Source: an uncultured Actinomycetes bacterium (GTDB lineage: Bacteria; Actinomycetota; Actinomycetes; Nanopelagicales; Nanopelagicaceae). From it: a DNA stretch of 13,669 bases. Numbering within the stretch: the stretch's first letter is position 1; each line of letters begins with the position of its first letter. A model generated the notes under the pieces. It saw only the letters and a program-made list of their open reading frames with translations, did not search any database and had not been told where the DNA came from. Below, in pieces: positions 6,557 to 13,043 of this stretch. The translations under genes and the position numbers were made by a program. The stretch covers positions 1 through 13,669 of the forward strand of contig CAIUHY010000004.1 in the NCBI GenBank assembly GCA_903899145.1. Reading direction: 5' to 3'.

Positions 6557-6569
6557 GAATGGCCTGAGG
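6548..6569 (+). repeat. Tandem 11-bp duplication across the phoH2 stop codon
   Basis: ATGGCCTGAGA (6548-6558) is followed directly by ATGGCCTGAGG (6559-6569). The first copy encodes the terminal Met-Ala-stop of PhoH2. This looks like a recent local slippage or duplication at the gene end and has no evident function. Confidence 0.6.
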
Positions 6570-6588
6570 CACTCATTCATCTGTGAGC

Positions 6589-6614
6589 GACAAATCGGAC
6601 ATAAGGGATTTGTC
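6589..6614 (+). terminator. Hairpin downstream of phoH2, possible terminator
   Basis: GACAAATC (6589-6596) and GATTTGTC (6607-6614) form a perfect 8-bp stem with a 10-nt loop, 33 nt after the phoH2 stop. No U-tract follows directly; a short CTTTT occurs about 15 nt later, after a second small stem, TGCT/AGCA. It could end phoH2 transcription without a canonical tail or be part of the next gene's regulatory region. Confidence 0.35.
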
Positions 6615-6616
6615 TG

Positions 6617-6817
6617 CTTCTGACCAGCACTTTTACCCCGCCCTCTTTCTGTGACTTTAATTATTTTTATTAGCCACGCGGGTCAGAAGTTGCCTGCCGT
6701 TCACCTGTCTGTAACTCTCTAACCCTTCCCACCTACCTTCTGACCCTTGAAACGGGGTCGGGAGTGTTGCGTGGGCACGGCAAGCCGCAGGGCTTTGGAA
6801 GAAGGAAAGGAGCAGAG
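6617..6817 (+). promoter_or_regulatory. Structured upstream region of the SLT hydrolase gene with three copies of one 9-mer
   Basis: CTTCTGACC occurs at 6617-6625 and again at 6737-6745, and its complement GGTCAGAAG at 6681-6689. The middle copy can pair with the first (9 bp) or with the last (10 bp, GGGTCAGAAG 6680-6689 with CTTCTGACCC 6737-6746), but not both. The 47-nt loop of the second hairpin is pyrimidine-rich. GACCC at 6742-6746 could also pair with GGGTC at 6755-6759, and CCTTCT 6736-6741 with AGAAGG 6800-6805 beside the ribosome site. A small AAGCC/GGCTT hairpin (6782-6795) sits just before it. An AT-rich stretch, TTTAATTATTTTTATTAG (6656-6673), could hold a -10 element, in which case the message would begin near the middle copy. 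The pairing is seen directly; the regulatory role is inference. It does not match the c-di-AMP (ydaO) riboswitch motifs I know. Confidence 0.45.
6807..6812 (+). promoter_or_regulatory. Strong Shine-Dalgarno of the SLT hydrolase gene
   Basis: AAGGAG lies five nt before ATG 6818. It is the clearest ribosome binding site in the window, fixes the start at 6818 over the in-frame GTG at 6764, and shows that this gene has a real 5' leader. Confidence 0.8.
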
Positions 6818-7393
6818 ATGAAGGCAAGTTCGTTTCGCAAGCCGGCTTTTGTAGCCATGGCTGCCTTTGGCTTCTCACTTTTTGGCTCCATAAGTACGAC
6901 CTATGCCGAAACAAACTTTTCAATGTCAGTTTCTATCCCAGATAGCCAGACTGCTACCAGCGTTGATCCAAGCTCTGCCCTGACTGCCAATAACGGGGTC
7001 GTTGAACTCGGTGGGGCTGCTTCAGCTGATGCCGGGGAGATGGCTTTGGTTTCAGCCGCAACGATGCAGGTTGAATTAGCTAAAACTCCAGATGGCGCTA
7101 GACATGTCGGCTACAAGATAGCTACCGAGGCATATAACTGGCAGAAGAAGCAGCTTGTCTGCTTGAACACTCTTTGGACGAACGAAAGTCATTGGAATTT
7201 CCGAGCCCATAACTATTACAGCGGAGCAACCGGCATTGCTCAGGCTCTTCCTGCCAACAAGATGGATGTTATTGCCACTGACTGGCGGACTAACCCCTTA
7301 ACGCAGATTAGATGGGGCCTTCGCTATATCAAGATTCGCTACGGAACTCCGTGCAACGCTCTGACCAAACATCGCTGGTCTGGTTACTACTAA
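6818..7393 (+). CDS. Secreted transglycosylase SLT-domain protein (cell-wall hydrolase)
   Basis: The predicted role is cleavage of peptidoglycan glycan strands outside the membrane. From ATG 6818 the 191-residue product begins with a signal peptide: basic start MKASSFRKP, hydrophobic core to about residue 26, then TTYA with likely signal peptidase I cleavage after A30. A low-complexity Ser/Ala/Thr linker (about 31-95) leads to a C-terminal lysozyme-like domain (about 98-191). LWTNESHWNFRA holds the probable catalytic Glu123, and SGATGIAQALPANKM the SLT GxxQ-type motif. DWRTNPLTQIRWGLRYIKIRYG completes the fold. C115 and C179 probably form the disulfide common in this actinobacterial group, which resembles the aggregation-promoting-factor C-terminal domain proteins. 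Leader structure upstream suggests regulation. It converges with the fumarase gene, with one base between stops. Confidence 0.88.
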   Translation: MKASSFRKPAFVAMAAFGFSLFGSISTTYAETNFSMSVSIPDSQTATSVDPSSALTANNGVVELGGAASADAGEMALVSAATMQVELAKTPDGARHVGYKIATEAYNWQKKQLVCLNTLWTNESHWNFRAHNYYSGATGIAQALPANKMDVIATDWRTNPLTQIRWGLRYIKIRYGTPCNALTKHRWSGYY

Positions 7394-7394
7394 A

Positions 7395-9047
7395 TTATTT
7401 CGGCTTCTGGCCGATCATCATCGGCTTGGACGTTTCAGCGAAGAAATCATTTCCTTTATCATCAACAACAATAAAGGCTGGGAAGTTTTCAATCTCAATC
7501 TTCCAGACAGCTTCCATGCCAAGTTCGGCGTAATCTAAAACTTCGACTTTTTTGATGCAATCTTGAGCAAGGCGCGCAGCAGGTCCCCCAATGGAACCTA
7601 AATAGAAACCTCCATATTTTTTGCATGAATCTGTTACTTGCTTGGAGCGATTTCCTTTAGCAAGCATGATCATTGATCCACCAAGAGATTGAAATTGCTC
7701 CACATATGAATCCATACGCCCTGCAGTAGTAGGGCCAAATGAACCTGAGGCATAGCCAACAGGAGTCTTTGCAGGCCCTGCGTAATAGACAGCATGATCT
7801 TTCAGGTAAGAAGGCAAAGACTTTCCACTATCGATGAGCTCTTTAATCTTTGCATGAGCAAGATCGCGAGCAACAATCAGAGTTCCGGTCAGTTCAACGC
7901 GGGTTTTAATGGGGTGAGCAGAGAGCGCCTTGAGAACATCAGCCATAGGTTGATTGAGATCAATCTTGACTGCCTGCCCCTCTAGATGTTCATCTGTTGT
8001 ATCAGGCAAGAAATGAGCAGGGTCGCGCTCTAATTTCTCAAGAAATACACCCTCTTTTGTGATCTTGCCTTTTATTTGGCGATCAGCAGAGCACGAAACA
8101 GCAATCGCAATAGGAAGAGAGGCGCCATGACGTGGAAGGCGAACAATTCTCACATCGTGACAGAAATACTTTCCACCAAATTGAGCTCCAATTCCTAATG
8201 TGCGAGTGAGTTTTAATACCTCTTCTTCAAGCGCCAGATCACGGAAACCGTGGCCGGTTTGCGCATTACCTGATGTAGGAAGTGAATCTAAATACTTAGT
8301 ACTTGCAAGCTTTGCTGTTTTCACAGTGTGCTCAGCGCTCGTTCCACCAATCACGATTGCTAGGTGATACGGAGGACATGCTGCTGTGCCGATAGAGCGA
8401 AGTTTTTCATCCAGCCATGCCATAAATGAGGCAGGGTTGAGCACTGCTTTAGTCTCTTGGTAGAGAAATGATTTGTTGGCAGAGCCGCCGCCCTTTGCAA
8501 TAAAGAGGAAGTTATATTCATTAGAGTGCTCACTATCTGAATAGATCTCCACTTGGGCGGGCAAGTTATTACCGGTGTTCTTCTCTTCCCACGTCGTAAC
8601 AGGGGCAAGTTGCGAATAGCGCAGATTCAAGTTTGTATAGGCGTCATACACACCGCGTGAGATTGAGACTTCATCTTTTTCAGAGGTGAGTGTGCGCTGA
8701 CCTTTCTTGCCCATCACTAAAGCAGTTCCAGTGTCCTGGCACATAGGCAGAACTCCCCCTGCTGAAATATTTGCATTCTTAAGCAGGTCTAGTGCGACGA
8801 ATCTATCGTTTGGCGAAGCCTCTGGATCTTTAAGAATATTTGCAAGCTGTTGCAAGTGAGCATCGCGCAGGAAGTGAGAAGTGTCATGGATAGCCTCCGC
8901 TGTTAATTTTTGGATGGCATCAGGTGTTACTTTCAAAAACTCCATGCCTTCAGCAGTAAAAGTAGAGACGCCTTCTTTTGTCAGCAATCGATATTCGGTG
9001 TCATCAGCCCCGATGGGCAGTAGATCTTCGTAATTAAATTCAGGCAT
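7395..9047 (-). CDS. Class I fumarate hydratase ([4Fe-4S])
   Basis: Interconverts fumarate and L-malate in the TCA cycle, in the cytoplasm. At 550 aa it has the full one-polypeptide class I length (FumA/FumB-like). The three cluster cysteines are C103 (PMCQDTGTA), C224 (GTAACPPYHLAIVIGG) and C319 (AVSCSADRQIKG), matching E. coli FumA 105, 224 and 318. The N-terminal alpha domain is followed by the C-terminal beta domain with AGPAKTPVGYASGSFGPTTAGRMD and the terminal EIENFPAFIVVDDKGNDFF. The start ATG follows the xseB stop with no spacer (TAAATG), so translation is coupled to xseB. Class I enzymes are oxygen-labile in other bacteria. Whether this genome also has a class II FumC cannot be seen here. 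Confidence 0.95.
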   Translation of the reverse strand: MPEFNYEDLLPIGADDTEYRLLTKEGVSTFTAEGMEFLKVTPDAIQKLTAEAIHDTSHFLRDAHLQQLANILKDPEASPNDRFVALDLLKNANISAGGVLPMCQDTGTALVMGKKGQRTLTSEKDEVSISRGVYDAYTNLNLRYSQLAPVTTWEEKNTGNNLPAQVEIYSDSEHSNEYNFLFIAKGGGSANKSFLYQETKAVLNPASFMAWLDEKLRSIGTAACPPYHLAIVIGGTSAEHTVKTAKLASTKYLDSLPTSGNAQTGHGFRDLALEEEVLKLTRTLGIGAQFGGKYFCHDVRIVRLPRHGASLPIAIAVSCSADRQIKGKITKEGVFLEKLERDPAHFLPDTTDEHLEGQAVKIDLNQPMADVLKALSAHPIKTRVELTGTLIVARDLAHAKIKELIDSGKSLPSYLKDHAVYYAGPAKTPVGYASGSFGPTTAGRMDSYVEQFQSLGGSMIMLAKGNRSKQVTDSCKKYGGFYLGSIGGPAARLAQDCIKKVEVLDYAELGMEAVWKIEIENFPAFIVVDDKGNDFFAETSKPMMIGQKPK

Positions 9048-9248
9048 TTATTCGCTCACCCCAGGCTTTGCGGCAGATAACTTTGCCATAGCGCCATCGA
9101 GCCATTCTTGGCAGATCTTTGCTAGATCTTCACCGCGCTGCCAGAGTTGCAGTGATTGTTCTAAAGTTGATTGGCCACTTTCTAATTCAGCAATGACCGC
9201 AGCGAGCTCATCGCGGGCTGCTTCATATGACAACTTCTTATCGGCCAT
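9048..9248 (-). CDS. xseB: Exodeoxyribonuclease VII small subunit
   Basis: XseB forms, with XseA, the exonuclease VII complex that digests single-stranded DNA from both ends. The 66 residues show the family pattern LSYEAARDELAAVIAELESG, then the conserved TLEQSLQLWQRGEDLAKICQEWLDGA, predicted as a helical hairpin. It lies 32 bp after xseA on the same strand and ends directly at the fumarase ATG. Although it is inside the operon, TAGATT lies six nt before its ATG, so it may also be made from its own leaderless transcript; no good Shine-Dalgarno is present. Confidence 0.94.
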   Translation of the reverse strand: MADKKLSYEAARDELAAVIAELESGQSTLEQSLQLWQRGEDLAKICQEWLDGAMAKLSAAKPGVSE

Positions 9249-9254
9249 GAGTTA

Positions 9255-9260
9255 AATCTA
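9255..9260 (-). promoter_or_regulatory. Possible internal -10 hexamer before xseB
   Basis: TAGATT on the minus strand is followed by TAACTC and then the xseB ATG (9248). The spacing equals that at the other leaderless candidates. It lies in the 32-bp xseA-xseB gap, so xseB-fumarase could be transcribed separately from xseA. Confidence 0.3.
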
Positions 9261-9280
9261 CTCTCACTTGGTTGATTGCC

Positions 9281-10435
9281 TTACTGCGCACCAGGTTGTG
9301 CGCCGTCTGCTGTGGCAGCAACCACACCCTTGGCAACTCGGATCGCTAGTTTTTCACCAATAGAGACAGTCGTGGCATCGCGGACAATGCTCTGATCGGC
9401 TTTCAAGACAACGGCGTAGCCACGATCAAGAGTTCCTTGTGGTGAGAGAGTGCGGAGCTGGGCTGTGTGTGAATCGATATCTTCCTGTCGAACACTGACA
9501 AGAACTGTTGGGTCACGAAATATTGGCCGGGAGAGAATTTGTTTGAGATGAGAGATTTCACGTTCAATAAAGTGAGTGAGAGTACGAGCGCCGCGCTCTT
9601 GAAGCTGGATGATTTTGCGTAGCTCTTCTTCAACATCTGGCACAACCTTTTTACCAGCGTCCGTTGGAGTTGATGCACGCCAGTCAGCCACAAGATCTAG
9701 AAGCGGCGCATCTTTCTCATGGCCAATTGCGCTCACAATCGGAGTGCTTGCATCAGCAACAAGGCGGATCAAACTCTCATCACTAAATGGCAAGAGATCT
9801 TCAAAGGAACCCCCGCCTCGTGTAATGATGATGACATCAACATCGGGATTGGCGTCGAGTTCTTTTAGTGCTGTTGATACTTCAACAACTGCAGCTGCGC
9901 CTTGAACGGCAACCTCACGGATAGCAAATTCAACAGAGGGCCAGCGTCGTTTAGCATTTTCAACGACATCTTTCTCGGCGTCACTATTGCGTCCACAAAT
10001 AAGCCCTACAACTCTAGGTAAGAAAGGAAGAGGTTTTTTACGCGAAGTTTCAAAGAGCCCCTCTAATGCAAGTTGTGATTTGAGTTGTTCCAAGCGGGCA
10101 AGAAGTTCACCAACACCTACTTGGCGGATCTCTTTAACCGACATCGATATCGATCCGTTTTTTTGGTACCAAGAAACTTTTGAATGCATGACAACACGTG
10201 CATTTTGTGGAAGTGGCTGAACTGCTTCAAGAACAGACCGGTGGCACATAATAGAAAGACTCATATCCACACTTGTGTCCCGCAGTCTCATAAAGACCAT
10301 GGGCGCCCCTGGGCGAATGGTGACTTCAGATAATTCCCCTTCAATCCAGACCGGGCCTAATTTGCTGATGTATTCACCAATCGCTTCTGAGATAACTCGA
10401 ACGGGTATTGGCTCGTCGGCAGAATTTTCCAGCAT
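9281..10435 (-). CDS. xseA: Exodeoxyribonuclease VII large subunit
   Basis: Catalytic subunit of exonuclease VII, used in mismatch repair and clearance of single-stranded DNA. The 384 residues start with an OB-fold DNA-binding domain (about 8-105, including VWIEGELSEV and SWYQKNGSISMSVKEIRQVG). The catalytic region follows: VGLICGRNSDAEKDVVENAKRRWP (143-166), ITRGGGSFEDLLPFSDE (204-220), TPIVSAIGHEKDAPLLDLVADWRASTPTDAG (231-261). A coiled-coil region follows, then the C-terminal LDRGYAVVLK motif. The length is slightly below the usual ~400-450, with a shortened helical region. The ATG at 10435 has TAGGAT seven nt upstream and no Shine-Dalgarno. It is transcribed divergently from ispH across 33 bp and heads xseA-xseB-fumarase. 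Confidence 0.95.
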   Translation of the reverse strand: MLENSADEPIPVRVISEAIGEYISKLGPVWIEGELSEVTIRPGAPMVFMRLRDTSVDMSLSIMCHRSVLEAVQPLPQNARVVMHSKVSWYQKNGSISMSVKEIRQVGVGELLARLEQLKSQLALEGLFETSRKKPLPFLPRVVGLICGRNSDAEKDVVENAKRRWPSVEFAIREVAVQGAAAVVEVSTALKELDANPDVDVIIITRGGGSFEDLLPFSDESLIRLVADASTPIVSAIGHEKDAPLLDLVADWRASTPTDAGKKVVPDVEEELRKIIQLQERGARTLTHFIEREISHLKQILSRPIFRDPTVLVSVRQEDIDSHTAQLRTLSPQGTLDRGYAVVLKADQSIVRDATTVSIGEKLAIRVAKGVVAATADGAQPGAQ

Positions 10436-10442
10436 GTTGGTA

Positions 10443-10448
10443 ATCCTA
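10443..10448 (-). promoter_or_regulatory. -10 hexamer for xseA (leaderless)
   Basis: TAGGAT on the minus strand ends seven nt before the xseA ATG. Its -35 region would fall over the ispH start codon. Confidence 0.5.
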
Positions 10449-10456
10449 ACTTTAGA

Positions 10457-10462
10457 TAGGCT
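10457..10462 (+). promoter_or_regulatory. -10 hexamer for ispH (leaderless)
   Basis: TAGGCT is followed by TACATC and the ispH ATG (10469), with no Shine-Dalgarno. Its -35 region would fall over the xseA start codon, so the two divergent promoters occupy the same DNA. Confidence 0.5.
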
Positions 10463-10468
10463 TACATC

Positions 10469-11422
10469 ATGGCTAAGAAGGTTCTATTGGCAGCTCCGCG
10501 TGGTTATTGCGCTGGGGTAGACCGAGCCGTCATTACGGTTGAAAAAGCCTTAGACCTTTATGGCGCTCCTGTTTATGTGCGCAAGCAAATCGTTCACAAC
10601 AAACATGTCGTCTCTACACTTGAAGCTCGGGGGGCAATATTTGTTGATGAGACAGATGATGTTCCAGAAGGCTCCATTGTTATCTTCTCAGCCCATGGTG
10701 TGTCACCGGCAGTTCATGCCGACGCCGCAAAACGTTCCCTAAAAACAATTGATGCAACATGCCCGCTTGTAACCAAGGTGCATCATGAAGTTAAGCGCTT
10801 TGCAAATGAGGACTATGACATCTTGCTCATTGGCCATGAGGGCCATGAGGAAGTTGAGGGAACCGCCGGAGAGGCACCAGATAATGTTCATGTCATCGAC
10901 AAAATTGAAGATGCGGACAATATGAATATCCGCGATGAAAAGAAGCTTATCTGGCTCTCGCAGACAACTCTTTCAGTAGATGAAACAGAAATCATGGTCA
11001 AAAAACTTAAGGTGCGTTTTCCTCATCTGATTGACCCGCCCAGTGATGACATTTGTTATGCCACACAAAATCGCCAAGTTGCGATTAAAGATATTGCCCC
11101 ACGCGCTGATTTAGTTTTAGTTGTCGGATCAACAAACTCATCAAACTCTGTCAGATTAGTTGAGGTTGCCTTGGAATACGGAGCAAAATCTTCTTATCTC
11201 ATCGACTTTGCTGCTGAAGCAAAAGAAGAGTGGCTAGAAGGGGTTGAGACTGTTGGAGTGACAAGCGGTGCTTCTGTTCCAGAGATTTTGGTGAAAGATT
11301 TATTAAAGTGGCTTGCAGATCGAGGCTACAACGATGTTGAGACAGTGACTGCAATGGAAGAACACCTACTCTTTGCGATTCCGCCAGAGCTACGTAAAGA
11401 TCTAAGAGTTGCGGGAAAGTAG
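10469..11422 (+). CDS. ispH: 4-hydroxy-3-methylbut-2-enyl diphosphate reductase
   Basis: Last enzyme of the MEP pathway: it reduces HMBPP to isopentenyl and dimethylallyl diphosphate, feeding the cis-prenyltransferase encoded in this same window. The 317 residues contain the three iron-sulfur cysteines C14 (APRGYCAGV), C98 (DATCPLV) and C196 (DDICYATQNRQ), matching E. coli 12, 96 and 197. Substrate-binding H43 (IVHNKHVV), H76 (SAHG), H126 and E128 (GHEGHEEVEGT) and the SxN pattern in GSTNSSNS are also present. It starts at ATG 10469 with the putative -10 six nt upstream. Its 3' end overlaps the convergent DUF6542 gene by 21 bp, so both proteins use the same base pairs on opposite strands. Confidence 0.97.
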   Translation: MAKKVLLAAPRGYCAGVDRAVITVEKALDLYGAPVYVRKQIVHNKHVVSTLEARGAIFVDETDDVPEGSIVIFSAHGVSPAVHADAAKRSLKTIDATCPLVTKVHHEVKRFANEDYDILLIGHEGHEEVEGTAGEAPDNVHVIDKIEDADNMNIRDEKKLIWLSQTTLSVDETEIMVKKLKVRFPHLIDPPSDDICYATQNRQVAIKDIAPRADLVLVVGSTNSSNSVRLVEVALEYGAKSSYLIDFAAEAKEEWLEGVETVGVTSGASVPEILVKDLLKWLADRGYNDVETVTAMEEHLLFAIPPELRKDLRVAGK

Positions 11423-11827
11423 AGCGCGAAACTTTGCGCCCCATAAGTGATTAACCCACCCAAGACCTGTACCAATGATGAGGTAAGGCGCTGTTGCTCC
11501 AAAAGTTGTAACAAAATCTAACCCAAAGCGAGCAAGGTGTAATCCAGCTCCGCCCACTGTTCCAATGAGAAGTACGGTCGAAATAAAGAAAGCAATGGGT
11601 GGATTTACTGCTGTTACAAATGTTGTTCCAGGGCGACCTAAGTAGTAACCACCAAAGATTGCAAGCAAAATAGCTATACCTGTAGCGATACCTACATTGG
11701 TAAAGGAATATTCAATTGTTTCAACAAGTAAAATAAGAAGAAATTGAAGAACAACAATGCCAGCATTGGTGAGCCCAGGGCCTTTGATTGGCTTAGGCAG
11801 AATCTGGGTATTGGTGAAATTACTCAT
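11402..11827 (-). CDS. DUF6542-type integral membrane protein
   Basis: A 141-residue protein of unknown function with four hydrophobic helices: about 22-37 (GIVVLQFLLILLVETI), 44-62 (NVGIATGIAILLAIFGGYY), 75-95 (PPIAFFISTVLLIGTVGG) and 106-125 (TTFGATAPYLIIGTGLG). The N-terminus is polar and the C-terminus short and basic. The motif NAGIVVLQ, with a G-rich second helix and a third helix after NPP, fits the actinobacterial DUF6542 family located between ispH and ychF (Rv1111c position). That family name is from context plus topology. The ATG overlaps the rmuC end by eight nt (ATGAGTAA), indicating coupling. Its 3' end overlaps ispH by 21 bp on the opposite strand. Confidence 0.75.
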   Translation of the reverse strand: MSNFTNTQILPKPIKGPGLTNAGIVVLQFLLILLVETIEYSFTNVGIATGIAILLAIFGGYYLGRPGTTFVTAVNPPIAFFISTVLLIGTVGGAGLHLARFGLDFVTTFGATAPYLIIGTGLGWVNHLWGAKFRALLSRNS

Positions 11828-12992
11828 CGTTATCTAATTCTAGAGCCAATTCAACCTCTTCGACTTCAATGAAATCATCATCAGTTGGATCTAGCTTTGA
11901 GTGCAAGGCGCGGACATTCTCAGAAAGTTCAGGAATGGCGCCGGGAGTCTTGCCGGAGACTTCAAGTGAACGCATTCTCTTTGCGGCAGAGAGCACTGTC
12001 GTTTCAGCCGTTGGAATTAAATCGTTATATGCCTTCAGTGTGCTCTTGAGGCGATCACCGACGGTCACGATCTTCTCATGTAATGATGAGACATCTTTGA
12101 GGAATTTAGTTGCAAGCTCTTGGATCTCGGCAGCATTTGTTGCAACACGGTTTCGACTAAAGAGATAACCGACTGTGCGAAGTAGCGCCATCATTGATGT
12201 TGGCGTTGCAATTGTGACACCAAGTGCGAATGCCTTATCTAGCAGAGCTGGGTCACTCTTGAGTGCTTCTGTGAAGATGGAATCAACAGGAGCATAAAGA
12301 ATGACAAAATCAGGAGATGCTCCGCGCTCAGAGTATTTACGCTTTGCCAGCGCTTCAATATGTTTGAGTAGATCTTTCGTATGGGCTGCAAGGAGTGATT
12401 TGCGCTCCTGTAAATCTTCTGTTTCAAATGCTTCATAAAATCTTTCAAAAGGAAACTTTGAGTCAATGTAAAGAACTGAACCACCGGGCATCGCAATGGT
12501 GATATCTGGGATCGCGCCAGATGTTTCATCGCGCGCAGCTGAACGCTGACGGCTGAAATGTTCTCCTTCAATAAGTCCAGCTCCTTCAAGGAGTTGTTCA
12601 AGGTGAGCTTCACCAAATTTGCCACGAGTTTGTGAGCTTGCAAGGGCTCCAGCGATCGCGCGAGTTTGGTTCACAAGGTTTTCATTGTGAGAAGCCATTT
12701 GAGTAATTTGTGTTTTTATTTCTGCTTCTGCAGTTAGACGGCGACGATCTGCATCTTGTGAAATTTTACTTAAATCTTCAACTCTTGTTTTCATTGCTTC
12801 TAGTTCAGCGCCAAGTTTTATTGTCGCTTCACTCTTTGCACGTTCATTTTCTAGTTGGGTTCGATAATCAGCCAAGAGCGCCGCATCTGCTCCATGTGAT
12901 TTACTCCGAAGGCGCGCAATGAAATATCCGATAAGTGCCCCTGCGAGGAGGCCAATAATGAGTGTGATGATGCTCGCTGCTGCTGTGGACAT
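11820..12992 (-). CDS. rmuC: DNA recombination protein RmuC
   Basis: RmuC limits recombination at inverted repeats and is thought to be a membrane-anchored nuclease. The 390 residues start with a membrane helix (about 6-27, ASIITLIIGLLAGALIGYFI). A coiled coil follows (about 40-115, rich in Glu, Lys, Ala), then the RmuC domain of PD-(D/E)XK type. RGKFGEAHLEQLLEGAGL carries the N-terminal Glu (E128), AIPDITI has D163, and LYIDSKFPFERF provides D177 and K179. Later segments such as YSERGASPDFVILYAPVDS and the TPTSMMALLRTVGY motif are typical. The C-terminus is strikingly acidic (DPTDDDFIEVEEVELALELD). The ATG at 12992 has no clear Shine-Dalgarno. It is divergent from ychF (51 bp) and precedes DUF6542. 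Confidence 0.93.
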   Translation of the reverse strand: MSTAAASIITLIIGLLAGALIGYFIARLRSKSHGADAALLADYRTQLENERAKSEATIKLGAELEAMKTRVEDLSKISQDADRRRLTAEAEIKTQITQMASHNENLVNQTRAIAGALASSQTRGKFGEAHLEQLLEGAGLIEGEHFSRQRSAARDETSGAIPDITIAMPGGSVLYIDSKFPFERFYEAFETEDLQERKSLLAAHTKDLLKHIEALAKRKYSERGASPDFVILYAPVDSIFTEALKSDPALLDKAFALGVTIATPTSMMALLRTVGYLFSRNRVATNAAEIQELATKFLKDVSSLHEKIVTVGDRLKSTLKAYNDLIPTAETTVLSAAKRMRSLEVSGKTPGAIPELSENVRALHSKLDPTDDDFIEVEEVELALELDNDE

Positions 12993-13043
12993 GGCGCTAT
13001 CGTGGCAGGAATGACTGACAAAGCCCCGTAGGCTCTACTCCTC

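Noticed and set aside
6709..6725. GTAAC/TAACC repeats as an MtrA-type regulator box in the SLT leader
   Set aside because: The two TAAC units are spaced 8 bp, not about one helical turn, and the match is too short to separate from chance.
6764..6817. Upstream GTG start for the SLT protein
   Set aside because: It would put 18 polar, glycine-rich residues before the signal peptide, while ATG 6818 has a strong AAGGAG at ideal spacing.
6570..6817. c-di-AMP (ydaO) riboswitch upstream of the cell-wall hydrolase
   Set aside because: The conserved ydaO segments I know (GGGGAACCCA-like, GGUGAAUC, CCGAAUCCG) are not present on the coding strand.
9609..9905. 98-codon plus-strand ORF antisense to xseA
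   Set aside because: It is serine/arginine/threonine-rich translation of the complementary strand of conserved xseA motifs, with no family resemblance.
12239..12643. 134-codon minus-strand ORF inside rmuC
   Set aside because: It lies in another frame of the well-supported rmuC gene, and its composition is typical of a shadow frame.
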